From Leptodactylus fallax (Eukaryota; Chordata; Amphibia; Anura; Leptodactylidae), in assembly GCA_947044405.1 (NCBI GenBank), contig CAMRHE010000358.1:992001-1056000 (forward strand): a stretch of DNA of 64,000 bases, written 5' to 3'. A program made the translations under genes and the position numbers. Under the pieces are notes generated by a model. That model was not told the DNA's origin. It saw nothing but the letters and a program-made list of their open reading frames with translations, and searched no databases. Of the stretch, positions 1 through 11,856 are shown in pieces; the stretch's first letter is position 1, and each line of letters begins with the position of its first letter.

Positions 1-53
1 CGAACAAATGTATGTTTTGTTTTCTTTTTCTGTAAGATTTATGTACTGTACAG

Positions 54-131
54 GATGCTGAAGATGCTTCTGTCCCCGACACAGATAGTGGTTTACAGAT
101 TCCAGCAGCTCTTACTGACTTTTCTATGTAA
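54..131 (+). CDS. Possible 3' terminal coding exon, gene unknown
   Basis: A T-rich tract and a CAG at 51..53 could be a splice acceptor. It is followed by an open frame of 25 codons that begins DAEDASVPDTDSG and ends ALTDFSM before TAA at 129..131. The composition (acidic, Ser/Thr rich, then a short hydrophobic tail) looks more like a protein C-terminus than random intron. There is no recognisable domain and no family match from memory. The frame starting at the internal ATG (55) is also open but much more hydrophobic and less convincing. It lies on the strand opposite to TTC27. It could equally be chance. Confidence 0.25.
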   Translation, partial: DAEDASVPDTDSGLQIPAALTDFSM

Positions 132-444
132 TGCCTTGCTAATCTACATTAATTATCTGCTTATGTTTCTTTAATCCTTATTCTTTTCATATTTTTGTTG
201 ACATTTAGGGAGGGTCAAAAACAGTTCCTAGTTTTCAATAGTATTACCATCTTAAGTTGGTTGAGTTATGTAGCCCTGTGACAAATTCATATATTAAAGG
301 AGTTTTCCGGGACTTTTTAATTGATGACCTTTCCCCAACACACTCACCTGTCCCCAATTCACCGATGCCTCCCAGCATGGTCCGGTCCTGCGGCTCTGAT
401 GTTTTCTTGCGGCCGAAGTCTTCGCCGGCTGACATCCCAGGTCT

Positions 445-514
445 CTTTCCTTAGGCCACTGATTGACCTCAGCAGTCACGTGACTGCTGGGGCCAATTAG
501 CGGCCTAAGGAAAG
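445..514. repeat. 70-bp imperfect palindrome in MITE core
   Basis: The outer arms TTTCCTTAGGCC (446..457) and GGCCTAAGGAAA (502..513) are complementary. The centre 470..489 is a perfect 20-base palindrome built around CACGTG. It is part of the internal inverted structure of the host MITE and not an independent element. Confidence 0.6.
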
Positions 515-718
515 GACCCAGGGACAGGTAGTGACATCCCGTGTCCTTCGCTGATTGGCTTCAGTGGTCACGGACAGCGAGGACTTCCGCCGGAAGAATG
601 CAACAGAGCAGCAGGACTGGACCATGCTGGAGGCACCGGAACACCAGAGACAGGTGATAATGTTGGTTTTTTTTTTTTTCACCTACTAAAGCCTAACTTA
701 AAAAAATATATATATATA

Positions 719-2315
719 CAGTGAGGAAAAAAAAGTATTTAGTCAGCCACCAATTGTGCAAGTTCTCCCACTTAAAACGATGAGGCCGGCCTGTAATTGA
801 CATCATAGGTAGACCTCAAGTATGAGAGACAAAATGAGAAAACAAATCCAGAAAATCACATTGTCTGATTTTTTAATAATTTATTTGCAAATTATGGTGG
901 AAAATAAGTATTTGGTCACCTACAAACAAGATTTCTGGCTCTCACAGACCTGTAAGTTCTTCTTTAAGAGGCTCCTCTGTCCTCCGCTCATTACCTATAG
1001 TAATGGCACCTGTTTGAAATTGTTATCAGTATAAAAGACACCTGTCCACAACCTCAAACAGTCACACTCCAAACTCCACTATGGTGAAGACCAAAGAGCT
1101 GTGGAAGAACACCAGAAACAAAATTGTAGACCTGCCCCAGGCTGGGAAGACTGAATCTGCAATAGGCAAGCAGCTTGGTGTGAAGAAATCAACTGTGGGA
1201 GCAATAATTAGAAAATGGAAGACATACAAGACCACTGATAATCTCCCTCCATCAGGGGCTCCATGCAAGATCTCACCCCGTGGGGTCAAAATGATCACAA
1301 GAACGGTGAGCAAAAATCTCAGAACCACACAGGGGGACCTAGTGAATGACCTGCAGAAAGCTGGGACTAACGTAACAAAGGCTACCGTCAGTAACACACT
1401 ACGCCGCCAGGCACTCAGATCCTGCAGTGCCAGACGTGTCCCCTGCTTAAGCCAGTACATATCCGGGCCCGTCTGAAGTTTGCTAGAGAGCATTTGGATG
1501 TTCCAGAAGAGTATTGGGAGAATGTCATATGGTCAGATGAAACCAAAGTAGAACTGTTTGGTAGAAACTCAACTCGTCGTGTTTGGAGGAGAGTGAATAC
1601 TGAGTTGTATCAAAGAACACCATACCTACTGTGAAGCATGGGGGGGCAACATCATGCTTTGGGGCTGTTTCTCTGCAAAGGGACCAGGACGACTGATCCA
1701 TGTACATGAAAGAATGAATGGGGCCATGTATCATGAGATTTTGAGCGCAAACCTCCTTCCACCAGCAAGGGCATTGAAGATGAAACGTGGCTGGGTCTTT
1801 CAGCATGACAATGATCCCAAGCACACCGCCAGGGCAACGAAGGAGTGGCTTCGTAAGAAGCATTTCAAGGTCCTGGAGTGGCCTAGCCAGTCTCCAGATC
1901 TCAATCCCATAGAAAACCTTTGGAGGGAGTTGAAAGTCCGCGTTGCCCAGCGACAGCCCCAAAACATCACTGCTCTAGAGGAGATCTACAGGGAGGAATG
2001 GGCCAACATACCAGCAACAGTGTGTGCCAACCTTGTGAAGACTTACAGAAAACATTTGACCTCTGTCATTGCCAACAAAGGATATATAACAAAGTATTGA
2101 GATGAACTTTTGTTACTGACCAAATACTTATTTTCCACCATAATTTGCAAATAAATTCTTTAAAAATCAGACAATGTGATTTTCTGGATTTGTTTTCTCA
2201 TTTTGTCTCTCATAGTTGAGGTCTACCTATGATGACAATTACAGGCCGGCCTCATCTTTTAAAGTGGGAGAACTTGCACAATTGGTGGATGACTAAATAC
2301 TTTTTTTCCCCACTG
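719..2315 (+). mobile_element. Tc1-family transposon, subfamily A, near full length
   Basis: The element begins CAGTGAGGAAAAAAAAGTAT and ends with the reverse complement (...TTTTCCCCACTG), flanked by TA on both sides. Inverted repeats are about 210 bp: the left arm to about 930 is mirrored at 2115..2315, including the GAGGCCGGCCTGTAATTG and TTATTTGCAAATTATGGTGG blocks. A TA target duplication, long inverted repeats and a single DD34E transposase define Tc1. Length 1597 bp is normal for the group. It is inserted in an AT-rich stretch inside the TTAA MITE 298..3144. Confidence 0.92.
1081..2100 (+). pseudogene. Tc1-A transposase with three frame breaks
   Basis: The start ATG gives [14 protein letters not shown], a paired-like helix-turn-helix region (about residues 1..110). 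The frame then changes three times. It runs in frame 1 to about 1440, in frame 3 from about 1446 ([13 protein letters not shown], the catalytic WSDETK at about 1530), in frame 2 from about 1613, and returns to frame 1 by 1654 (HDNDPKH at about 1805 and [11 protein letters not shown] at about 1893). Each step is a net loss of one base, so three small deletions (for example in the C-run near 1441) explain the whole pattern. The three catalytic residues are all still encoded, but no continuous protein can be made. The stop is TGA at 2098..2100. Confidence 0.88.
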
Positions 2316-2337
2316 TATATATATATATATATCCTTT

Positions 2338-2990
2338 AACTGATCATTTTTACAAAAACTGATGCTAAAACCGGATGAAAACTGATGACCATCCATTTAC
2401 AACGGATGTTTATCATAACGGATGGTAAATGGACATTAACATGTGTGTTTATTTAATAGATCCATTAAATGGATCTATTAAAAATATAGTAAACAGATAA
2501 AAATTCATCCTTTAACTTCATTAATGTCTGTTATTAAACAGTTCATTATTTTTTTGTTCTGTTTTCTGAGCATGTACGGTAAGAAACGGACAGAAATAAC
2601 AGATGGTATAATGGATGAACATCCGTTACCATTTGCAATACATCCGTGAGCCGTTGGACACTTAATAGTCATCATAAGTCCGTGATTTTCCACGGAGCAA
2701 AACTCCTGCATCCCGCATTATTATCTCTGCCAAATAATGGACATGTGACAGATTTGATAAAAATGGATGCTAAATGACGACAGAACGAATCCCATGCAAA
2801 TTTTTAACAGATTTTTAACGGATCAGTTAGTGACTGTTGCTAACATTTCCAGAAGATTCTAACAATGGTAGCGTGAATGCCCCCTACCACTGAATATGTA
2901 AATGGAAGGCCATCAGTTTGCATCTGTTTTTAACATCAGTTTTTTGTATCCATAAAACTGATACGTTAAACTGATGATCAAAATGTGATG
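2338..2990. mobile_element. Degenerate foldback element in the MITE
   Basis: Repeated and inverted motifs such as AACTGATC, AACTGATG, CATCAGTTTT and GGATGTTTAT/ACGGATGG fill this stretch. The outer arms (about 2338..2375 and 2935..2990) are mutually inverted but diverged. Ends and target duplication cannot be fixed by eye. It probably inserted into the TTAA MITE 298..3144 before or after the Tc1. Confidence 0.35.
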
Positions 2991-3148
2991 TGAACTGCTC
3001 CTTAGTAGTGAAGAGGCTGCAGCCTACTTCTGCCTCTTCAAACAGCTGATCAGCCAGAGGCCTGGGAGTCAGACTCCTGTACATCTTTAATTGATGACCC
3101 ATTCCAAGGATAGCTCATCAATTAATGACACCCGGAAAACCCCTTTAA

Positions 3149-4348
3149 CTGTATACTTATTTTCTGCAATATTTTTCAGCTAATTTTTCCAGTTATTATT
3201 GACACAGAAGACAGTAGAGGCTGGAATACGGATCTGTTGCTTTTAGTCTATTGTTTCAAATGGGGGAAAATGCAGTTCTGCATTAGGAAATTTGCTGATC
3301 AGGATATAATTAGGCAAATATTCCACGTTCTGGGCATTTGTACTTCAAGGGCATGGGAGCTCTGGGGTTTTACAGTCAAACCAATTTATTACGGACGTTT
3401 AGATTTAAATGAAAAGAAGAGAACAAATGCTTGTTTTTCTAGCTAGGAATTTTAGTTACATTAGGTATATTGCCTGGCTCTAGCAATAGAGCATATTATA
3501 TGTATTAATGTCATACCAGTTGTGTTTGATGTTTTTAAGAACACACATATTAATATCAAGACAAAACATTCCAAAGACATAGGAAATAATCAGGAGGTTC
3601 AGAAGAGGCAAAATGTAAATTCCAATAGTGTCAGTGGCTTTATGTAGAGGTGTAAAAGTAGGATTTTTAATCTTAATTTAAAAAAAAAAAAACTCATAAT
3701 AGTCTTGCAGGAAGGTACTGTCTGATATGACAGTTCCCCAAAAGAGAGACCTGACATTAAGTGACTACTTATATTCTTGCTTATTATGTTTTCTTTTATA
3801 GTACCTGCTTGCCTTTGTGTGGCATCTGTTTTTCTGTCTATCCTGTGAAGACACACTTGAAGTAAACTAATTAAAACATAAAAAAAGACAATAGGTACTT
3901 GTGTTGCCCCAATGTCAACATATATGAAGCCAAATGTGAGTGTGATTTCAGTATGATCGTAGTATTGGTTGTAGTGATGGTACAGACTCTGCATCACTGT
4001 CAATATCATTATATGTTACATTGCCACTGTGTGTGATATACAGTCTGGGCTCTCTGTCCATACACAGATTCATCCCTATATTCTATACAGTGATTTCTTA
4101 TTACTGGGATTGGATTGATCACAGTTACTTGATCTTACTGTACAGTAACTTAAGACAATGGCCTAATAATTCTAATCAATTATAACTCTTTGTCCACACA
4201 AAATAACTTAAAAAACAAAGATTAAAGAAAAATAAGCATATAACTAATACAGTTACAAGTAAAAATTAAAAAGAGCGTCTAAGGAATGCTGCTGCCAGTA
4301 GAGGAGGGGTGATCTGGGCAGAAGTTTAGCGGAAACAGAGAAGAAATA
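3149..4348. other. Unassigned AT-rich tract
   Basis: No coding signal or clear transposon terminus is visible. A 12-base poly-A lies near 3680. A splice-like TTTTTCAG at 3173..3180 is followed by an open frame, but it has no credible donor. Confidence 0.5.
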
Positions 4349-4659
4349 AAAAGTGGTTCTCCAGAACTCTGATATTGATGACATATCCTTAGGACAGGCC
4401 ATCTATATTAGATCAGAAGAGTCCGACATCCAGGACCCCTATCGTTCAGCTTCCAGTACTTGGATGAGCTCCACTTCCTCTTGTCAGGGCAGTGACATCT
4501 TGCCCATTTGTCACATGACCATGCTGTAGGTCAATATCAGGACAACTGAATGTGGATGAGCTGTAATACTAAACACAACCACTATGCAATGTATGGTGCT
4601 GTGCTTGGTAAATAGTGAAGAGAACACAGCAATCAATATCATGGTCCCAAAAAACCCCT
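4349..4659. mobile_element. T2-type (TTAA) MITE, worn left end
   Basis: The right end reads ...AAAAAACCCC followed by TTAA (4660..4663). The left end is a decayed AAAGTGGTTCTCCAGAA. The interior has the recurring core of this frog MITE group: TATTGATGACATATCC near the left and GCAATCAATATCATGG near the right. Confidence 0.55.
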
Positions 4660-4663
4660 TTAA

Positions 4664-5997
4664 CAATAAATTGTGGTTTGTGGGTTAAACACGTAACACA
4701 AGGGCTTTCATATGTTCTCTATGTCTGCCTATGGGCTATGAAACTGTGAGCACTACAAAACTTTTAAAGGACTATAACAATTTGCCTTCTAAATTTAGGA
4801 AGCAAGGATGATCAGAGGACAGTGAAAGCCTCATGCTGGAAGACACCTCTATCAGGAGTAGGTTACATGCACCAGATGTGAGCTAGCTTGTAGAACTTAA
4901 TATGCAAATATTAAATATATGGGTTAAATTGTGACCTGGCTTTATGCTTTATGATGAAACTTGAGAAGAATTTGAACATTTCTATGTAAGCCAGAAATCT
5001 TGTGACATTTGCTCTGGAGACATAAAATCAATCATAAAACTGTCCAAATGGGATACGAAGAAGTGGAAAAGGCAATCGAGGATAAACTTCTTGAACAACC
5101 CTCTAATAAACAACCGATCTTCAGTATAATAAAATCCCTTTTGCTGTCTCAAGGCTCGGTGAGTCAAAAGCAAATTGAGGATCTGTTACATCCAACAGAG
5201 GGCGCATGAGCTCCCCAGCTCCTTTCCCATAATGCCTTGTGAAAAGCTGAACATATTAACATTGGAAGAGAAGACTAGGAAAAAAAGGGCATATATTTAG
5301 CATAAAGTCACAACCCTACATCTACTGTACCTATCAGCATAATTTTGTCTACCACGAATATATTTCACTGTCCAGCGAGTGTTGTCTGTCTTATACAGTT
5401 TGCAGGATTGAAAAGAAAGTCACTCCTACTAGTTTAACCTTTCAGACTCCATAGTCAATAGCGACCACCTGAGTGTTTAGATAAAGAGAAGAGGCTACCT
5501 TTGTGCCCTAGCAACCAGGGTCAAAATGAAGTCCCCCTTCCCCCCCCAAGCAAGCCATCCTAGTTTACAAGTTTACAATAAAATTATTAAATAAAATTTA
5601 AAAAAACATAAAAACAACGAATATTAAAAAGTTCAAAATACACCTCTTTTGTCATTTAAAATAAAAAATTGGCATTGTTAAATTTAATATCAGAACTAAT
5701 ATATAAAATGTCACGATATTTATCCTGCACAATGAATGTTATTAAGTAAAACAATTTACTTTTTTTTTTTTTTTTTGTCACTTTGCCATCTGAAGTAAAT
5801 GAACTAATAAATGATCAAAATGGTACCAATAAAAGCTACAGGTTTCCCTTGCAAAAAAAAAAAAAAAAAAAAAACAAGCCCTCACACAGTTCCATCAACA
5901 GATAAATCAAAAAAAGTTATCGGTGTAAGAATAGGGAGACATAAAGCTTATTGGTAAAAGTTAAAAGTTTAAAAAAGCTGTAAAATATTAATAACTA
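4664..5997. other. Unassigned AT-rich tract with homopolymers
   Basis: Contains a T-run at 5760..5777 and an A-run of about 22 at 5853..5874, which may be an old retroposon tail. An open frame at 5009..5209 (66 codons) has no splice signals or family match and is treated as chance. Confidence 0.45.
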
Positions 5998-7529
5998 CAG
6001 TACAGACCAAAAGTTTGGACACACCTTCTCTTTCCAAGAGTTTTCTGTATTTTCATGACTATAACAATTGTAGATTCACACTGAAGGCATCAAAACTATG
6101 AATTAACACATGTGGAATTATATACTTAACAAAAAAGTGTGAAACAACTGAAAATATGTCTTATATTCTAGGTTCTTCAAAGTAGCCACCTTTTGCTTTG
6201 ATTACTGCTTTGCACACTCTTGGCATTCTCTTGATGAGCTTCAAGAGGTAGTCACCTGAAATGGTTTTCACTTCACAGGTGTGCCCTGTCAGGTTTAATA
6301 AGTGGGATTTCTTGCCTTATAAATAGCAAACAGCTAAGTAAAGAAAAAAGAGTGGCCATCATTACTTTAAGAAATGAAGGTCAGTCAGTCCGAAAAATTG
6401 GGAAAACTTTGAAAGTGTCCCCAAGTGCAGTGGCCAAAACCATCAAGCGCTACAAAGAAACTGGCTCACATGAGGACCGCCCCAAGAAAGGAAGACCAAG
6501 AGTCACCTCTGCTGCGGAGGATAAGTTCATCCGAGTCACCAGCCTCAGAAATCGCAGGTTAACAGCAGCTCAGATTAGAGACCAGGTCAATGCCACACAG
6601 AGTTCTAGCAGCAGACACATCTCTACAACAACTGTTAAGAGGAGACTGTGTGCAGCAGGCCTTCATGGTAAAATAGCTGCTAGGAAACCACTGCTAAGGA
6701 CAGGCAACAAGCAGAAGAGACTTGTTTGGGCTAAAGAACACAAGGAATGGACATTAGACCTGTGGAAATCTGTGCTTTGGTCTGATGAGTCCAAATTTGA
6801 GATCTTTGGTTCCAACCACCGTGTCTTTGTGCAACGCAGAAAAGGCGAACGAATGGACTCTACGTGCCTGGTTCCCACCGTGAAACATGGAGGAGGAGGT
6901 GTGATGGTGTGGGGGTGCTTTGCTGGTGACACTGTTGGGGATTTATTCAAAATTTAAAGAATACTGAACCAGCATGGTTACCACAGCATCTTGCAGCGAC
7001 ATGCTATTCCATCCGGTTTGCGTTTAGTTGGACCATCATTTATTTTTCAACAGGACAATGACCCCAAACACACCTCCAGACTGTGTAAGGGCTATTTGAC
7101 CAAGAAGGAGAGTGATGGGGTGCTACGCCAGATGACCTGGCCTCCACAGTCACCAGACCTGAACCCAATCGAGATGGTTTGGGGTGAGCTGGACCGCAGA
7201 GTGAAGGCAAAAGGGCCAACAAGTGCTAAGCATCTCTGGGAACTCCTTCAAGACTGTTGGAAGACCATTTCAGATGACTACCTCTTGAAGCTCATCAAGA
7301 GAATGCCAAGAGTGTGCAAAGCAGTAATCAAAGCAAAAGGTGGCTACTTTGAAGAACCTAGAATATAAAATATTTTCAGTTGTTTCACACTTTTTTGTTA
7401 AGTATATAATTCCACATGTGTTAATTCATAGTTTTGATGCCTTCAGTGTAAATCTACAATTGTTATAGTCATGAAAATACAGAAAACTCTTGGAATGAGA
7501 AGGTGTGTCCAAACTTTTGGTCTGTACTG
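5998..7529 (+). mobile_element. Tc1-family transposon, subfamily B, copy 1
   Basis: Ends are CAGTACAGACCAAAAGTTTG and its reverse complement, flanked by TA at 5996..5997 and 7530..7531. Inverted repeats run about 180 bp and include AACACATGTGGAATTATATA. Compared with copy 2 (13453..16723), about 100 bp around the transposase start are missing: the sequences agree up to TATAAAT (about 6326) and again from CAGCTAA (about 6331). Confidence 0.93.
6352..7368 (+). pseudogene. Tc1-B copy 1 transposase, headless and with one nonsense codon
   Basis: One frame from 6352 to TAA at 7366..7368 is broken only by TAA at 6955..6957, where copy 2 has GAA. The upstream deletion also removed the ATG and first codons. 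Visible in order: the helix-turn-helix half (VRKIGKTLKVSPSAVAKTIK), GRPR-type linker, WSDESKFEIFG with the first catalytic Asp, QQDNDPKH with the second, and [11 protein letters not shown] with the Glu (codon 7171..7173). The catalytic triad is intact, so this copy decayed by truncation and a single stop. The opening ATG is not present; the natural start can be seen in copy 2 at 13867. Confidence 0.9.
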
Positions 7530-7531
7530 TA

Positions 7532-8867
7532 TATAAACTATTTCACACCACAGATAAGGCAACGTTCACATCTGCTCCTGAGTATCCGTTGGAGATAGCC
7601 CTGCACTTTTTCCTCTGCCGGTTTCAATTTTAAAACAACAGACACCCAATAAACCCCATTATGGTCAGTAGGGTTCTTCAGACTCTGTTTTACCACTATT
7701 TTAGTGGTCTGCCTCTCTGTTCTGCCCCTCCGATGGACCAGAGCAACAAAGATGCAAGGCTAGTGTGAACCTAGAATAGAATTTTTACAATTTCATTATA
7801 TGAAACATAAAAATGTTACTATTCAAGTACAACTTCCATCAAAAAACAAGCCTTTATATAGTGTAGCTATGTCAACAGAAAAAGAAAAAAAATTATGGTT
7901 CTTGGAAAGTTAAGATGAAAAAGACAAAAAAAAAAGGTAAGCCATGCCAAGCAAGGCTGCAGAGTCAGTCATGGAGTAGTAGCAAGTAGGAACAACTGAA
8001 ATATAGAGGCGCAGAACATCACATTTGATGCGACTGTTGTAGTTGGCCATCTCACTTGGGCTTTTCCTTTTAGAAACAAAAATCAGTCACCATCTCCACC
8101 AACTCCAGATCTTAGCATCTAACAGCATCTTAGTGCTGTTAGTTTGCATTCAACTGCAATAATAGTCCAATATAATAGGCCCATGCGAACATGTGCCAAT
8201 AAATGTGTTTTTCATCAATTGGTGATTGTTTGCATATTGGGCTGTCTAGTAGGACCCTTTCTGTGCATATATCCATCCACAACTGTTAACCTGAAGGCAC
8301 AAATGAAAAAGCACAAAATTCATGAAAACTGCACTGGCCAATTAAACAAGTCATTTATGGTACATTTTAGATATGTTGCAAATATTCCAAGCATGGTATA
8401 TGTATCTAAGGAAAGTTTTGGGGGCCCTGTAAATGAAGCATTTTTTATGTATGATCTATGCCTAAGGTCATTTGGTGTGGTGAAATTTACTGGTCTTCTA
8501 GGCTTACTCTATACTTTTATTGAGCATAATTTAGCAATTTGTCCATTCCATTCGGCACATTTATTGGCTCAAGTTTTTTTTTTAGATTACATCATCTGTA
8601 TAATAACCTAATAAAAATGAGCTAGCAGGTGACATTCCATTAAATAAATGGCTCCCTAAAGGGGTAATCAGGGTGGCCAGAAGAAGTTAGTCTTCCTGTT
8701 TCTTAAGATTTAAAATGGGGGGTATTTTGTGATATGATCCAACTTAGCACAGCTAAATAACAGAGGAGCAACAGAGAAAGATAATTAAATGTGACAAGCT
8801 ATCAAGCTTCAAAAACAGGTAACCCTTCCAGTTCAGAGGTTTTAGGACATTTTACAAATATTATTTA
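7532..8867. other. Unassigned tract
   Basis: No transposon terminus is recognised. The 155-codon open frame at 8144..8611 is rich in Phe, Ile and Cys, has no splice context and looks like AT-rich chance. Confidence 0.45.
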
Positions 8868-8871
8868 TTAA

Positions 8872-9088
8872 ATGTATTGTCCAGGACTACGCTATTGATT
8901 GATGCACCCTCTTCACTAGTCACCAAGTAAAGCGCCATACATTGAATAGTGGCTGCGCTTGGTATTGCAACTCAGCACCATTTATTTAAAAGGGAGTGAG
9001 CTGTAGCATAGCCATGTGACCACTGAATGTGATGTCATTGTCTTGTGAAAAGTGGCTGAGCGCAATATCACAGTCCCAGACAACTAAT
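8872..9088. mobile_element. T2-type (TTAA) MITE
   Basis: TTAA at 8868..8871 and 9089..9092. The left end ATGTATTGTCCAGGAC is mirrored by GTCCCAGACAACTAAT on the right. The interior carries the CACATTGAATAGTGGCTG / GTGACCACTGAATG type of core found in related copies. Confidence 0.65.
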
Positions 9089-9092
9089 TTAA

Positions 9093-10695
9093 GGAGTAAC
9101 AAAATGTCAATGTAATTAAATGTTTGATGAAATTGTATGTTCTAAAAGACATGGGAAAACTTCATATCATACATCCAACCCCCGATCACATATCAACTCA
9201 TTAAAGCACATTGAAATTATTCCTTATCTCAGTTAGTGCAAAGTTCAACATATCTGTAGTCACCAGTTCCCTTACTCCATAAACCAAAACTTTGGACTAT
9301 AGAAGTAGATGAAGTGTTTCTTGAAGTGTTCATGACAAATACAGTACTTTACAATACTATTTAGCTGTAAACTGGAAAAAGACCTGATTTATAAAGAAGT
9401 TTCTCTGTAGACTTCACAAGCAGAGGTGGCCAAAAAATGACATAAAAGATTCGAGGGCCACAGAATGCAACGATAGTGAGCTCTCTCTTATTCCCGGATG
9501 CTTACTGTAAATATGGCAAATTAGTGTTAATAAATTTAATGGCTGTCAAAATGTGTATCAAAGAAAAATGTATTCACTCTCACTGAAGTGTTGACTCAAG
9601 TCCGATTTGTTGTGTGAATTCATCTACTTAGAAATTCAAAACTCAAAAACCACTGAAGTTGCAGAAGTCGAAATGTGCCTATTCACAGTAAAGACCAGGT
9701 AACTATAACAAGGAGTATGAGGGTGTCCTGACTCTACCACCATGGCAGACAATGGGGGAGGGGAAGATCAGGCCCGTTGAAATCAATCCTTAGTTCCCAA
9801 AGGGCAGAAGTTGCTGCCAGAGACTGCTTATTCCCACCACAAGCATCTTCAGCCCCTCCAAACATGTATGTCAATGAGAGAGTTGAAATGAATAACTATA
9901 GGTGTCTAATCACCTTACAATCTTCCCCCAATGCCCAGTACCCCAAAACTATACTTAAAAGATGCCCTACTTTTTTTGGTATATTCACTTTCACCTACAA
10001 ATTTAGTAACCTCAGCAACTGAAGTATAATTTAATGAAAATATCACATACAGAATAAACATGTGGATAAGAAAATAAGCTGACATAAGAAATATATGTTC
10101 TTTGGGCAATTAAATGGCTTAGTGAGTGAGAGCACATTAAATAAAGGAAGATTTGGCTACGACTCAGTTTGCCAAATCCAATTTCTTGTGCTCATAAATT
10201 AGGTCTAGTTACTTTTAATGTGCATACCACTTTCATACATTTTATAATGCTACATTCCAAAATAATTTGTCCTAGAGGGGAACGGGAGTATTTCCTTAAG
10301 CTTGGCACACGGTGGATTCTACACTTATTAAACTATACATTTAGAAATGAAGAACATACTTCTGCCCAGACTATTCCAAAGTGACTAATGGATTTTAGTT
10401 TAATTTTAAAAATATGCAGGTCTTCTACATTGGATGTTCATCATTCACCGGTCACAGCATGAAGTGAAATGTGAAGGTGCAAAGATGATAGAAATATTAT
10501 GTAGTGAGACTGAATTACTGGGACTACATCAGCCCAGGCAACTCCTATATATCACTAATGTGTTTTACTTACTGTTACTATAGGTCAGGATATGGTGATA
10601 GTAGAATATAATTTTTTTAAACCTTAAAGTGGATATCACCATACTATCCAGCTGTTACATGTAGAGAGTCTTAAATAAAATGCAACATTTTACTT
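9093..10695. other. Unassigned tract
   Basis: No gene, RNA or transposon end that I can support. Confidence 0.45.
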
Positions 10696-10698
10696 TAA

Positions 10699-10917
10699 GG
10701 CTATGGTCCCACGTTGTGGAAACGCAACTTTTTTTGTTGCAGATTTTGTTGCGGTTTTTTGAGCCAAAGCCAACAATGGTTCACAAAAAGAATGGGAAAT
10801 ATATAGGAAGTTCTTATACTTCTACCTTCTTTTCAATCCACTTCTGGCTTTGGCTCAAAAAACCGCAACAAAATCTGAAACAAAAAAAGCTGCTTTTCTG
10901 CAACATGGGCCGTAGCA
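10699..10917. mobile_element. PIF/Harbinger-like foldback MITE, tandem copy 1
   Basis: Bounded by TAA at 10696..10698 and 10918..10920. The arms are long inverted repeats: GGCTATGGTCCCACGTTGTG on the left and CAACATGGGCCGTAGC on the right, with inner arms TTTTTTGAGCCAAAGCC and GGCTTTGGCTCAAAAAA. A 3-bp TWA target duplication with GG-beginning ends fits PIF/Harbinger; assignment to that superfamily is inference. Confidence 0.7.
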
Positions 10918-10920
10918 TAA

Positions 10921-11138
10921 GGCTGAGGCCCCACGTTGCGGAAACGCTGTTTTTTTTGCTGCAGATTTTGCTTCGGTTTTTTGAGCCAAAGCCAAGAATG
11001 GCTACAATGGGAATAGGAAATATATATGAAGTACTTATACTTCTAACTTTTGCTTATCCACTCCTGGCTTTAGCTCAAAAAACCGGAGCAAAATATGCAA
11101 CAAAAAAAGCTGCATTTCCGCAACGTGGGGCTTCAGCC
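10921..11138. mobile_element. PIF/Harbinger-like foldback MITE, tandem copy 2
   Basis: Same family and orientation as 10699..10917, starting GGCTGAGGCCCCACGTTGCG directly after the shared TAA and ending CGTGGGGCTTCAGCC before TAA at 11139..11141. The two copies differ at scattered positions, so this is not a perfect duplication. Confidence 0.72.
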
Positions 11139-11146
11139 TAAAGGTT

Positions 11147-11398
11147 TTTTTTTTTGGGCCTATGATATTGATAATTTTTCCATAGGATAGGTCAACAGTA
11201 TCAAATCCGACGGAGTCAGACACCCAGCTCCTCCACCTATCAGTTGTTTGAAGAGGCCACAGACCTTATCCAAAAGTTGCAATTTCTTCAAACAGCTAAT
11301 CGTCAGGAGTGTTGCAGGTGTCGGACCACCACAGATTAGATACCACTGACCCATTCTAAGGACAGATCATCAAGATCATACTTCTGGAAAGCCCTTGT
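11147..11398. mobile_element. T2-type MITE, degenerate ends
   Basis: Left GGGCCTATGATATTGATAA and right GATCATCAAGATCATAC are inverted. In between are CTTCAAACAGCTAATC and the inverted TATCAGTTGTTTGAAGAGG. The core TCGGACCACCACAGATTAG also recurs at 47335..47593 and 63398. TTAA is not preserved at either end. Confidence 0.5.
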
Positions 11399-11856
11399 AA
11401 AGGGAACCTACTATCACACTGGTACCTACTGTATCAACTTTCATGTTAGGGTGCAGCACTGGGTAGCAAACACAGGTGAAACAGGTGCTATGGAAGGTGA
11501 AACTGTGTCGTAGGTGCACTGAAAAGCTCATTTGTATATACATAAAAGCATATAAGTGGTTTACAAGCTGATGTGATACAAGTGATAGAGGTAGACTCCA
11601 TTTAAGGAGTCTCTTTGATGACATATTCTCTTTAATGCAAGACAGAGAGAAAAAAAAGAGGCTAGTTTAAAGCATGTAAAGTCTCATCGCTGCATCTCTG
11701 TTGAATCATTGAATAGATTGTGCTTCTTATACATTACTATCCCTAGAAACTAGACAAAAGCTGTTTGTATTAAAGAGAATCTATCAGGAGTTTTGACCCC
11801 ACAAAATTGTTGGCAGAGCTATACAGGTGGCAGGTGAAGGAGAGTATACATACCTA

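Larger units (their letters stand above)
298..3144. mobile_element. T2-type (TTAA) MITE split by later insertions
   Basis: TTAA copies at 294..297 and 3145..3148 bracket inverted ends. The left end reads AGGAGTTTTCCGGG...TTAATTGATGA and the right end is its reverse complement with a few mismatches. TTAA target duplication with AAAGGRR ends is the hallmark of the Xenopus T2 MITE group, usually placed with Kolobok. The interior is far longer than a normal MITE because a complete Tc1 (719..2315) and probably a second foldback (about 2338..2990) inserted into it. The remaining left internal part (300..700) and right internal part (2990..3144) carry the MITE core. Confidence 0.6.

Noticed and set aside
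3173..3446. Splice-acceptor-like TTTTTCAG followed by an open frame (LIFPVIIDTEDSRGWN...)
   Set aside because: No donor at the end, hydrophobic AT-driven composition later, and no match; less convincing than 54..131.
5009..5209. 66-codon charged frame (GYEEVEKAIEDKLLEQ...)
   Set aside because: Attractive composition but no acceptor or donor at plausible places and no family match; left unannotated as a gene.
8144..8611. 155-codon plus-strand open frame
   Set aside because: Composition typical of AT-rich noncoding DNA, no domain, no splice context and no conserved motif.
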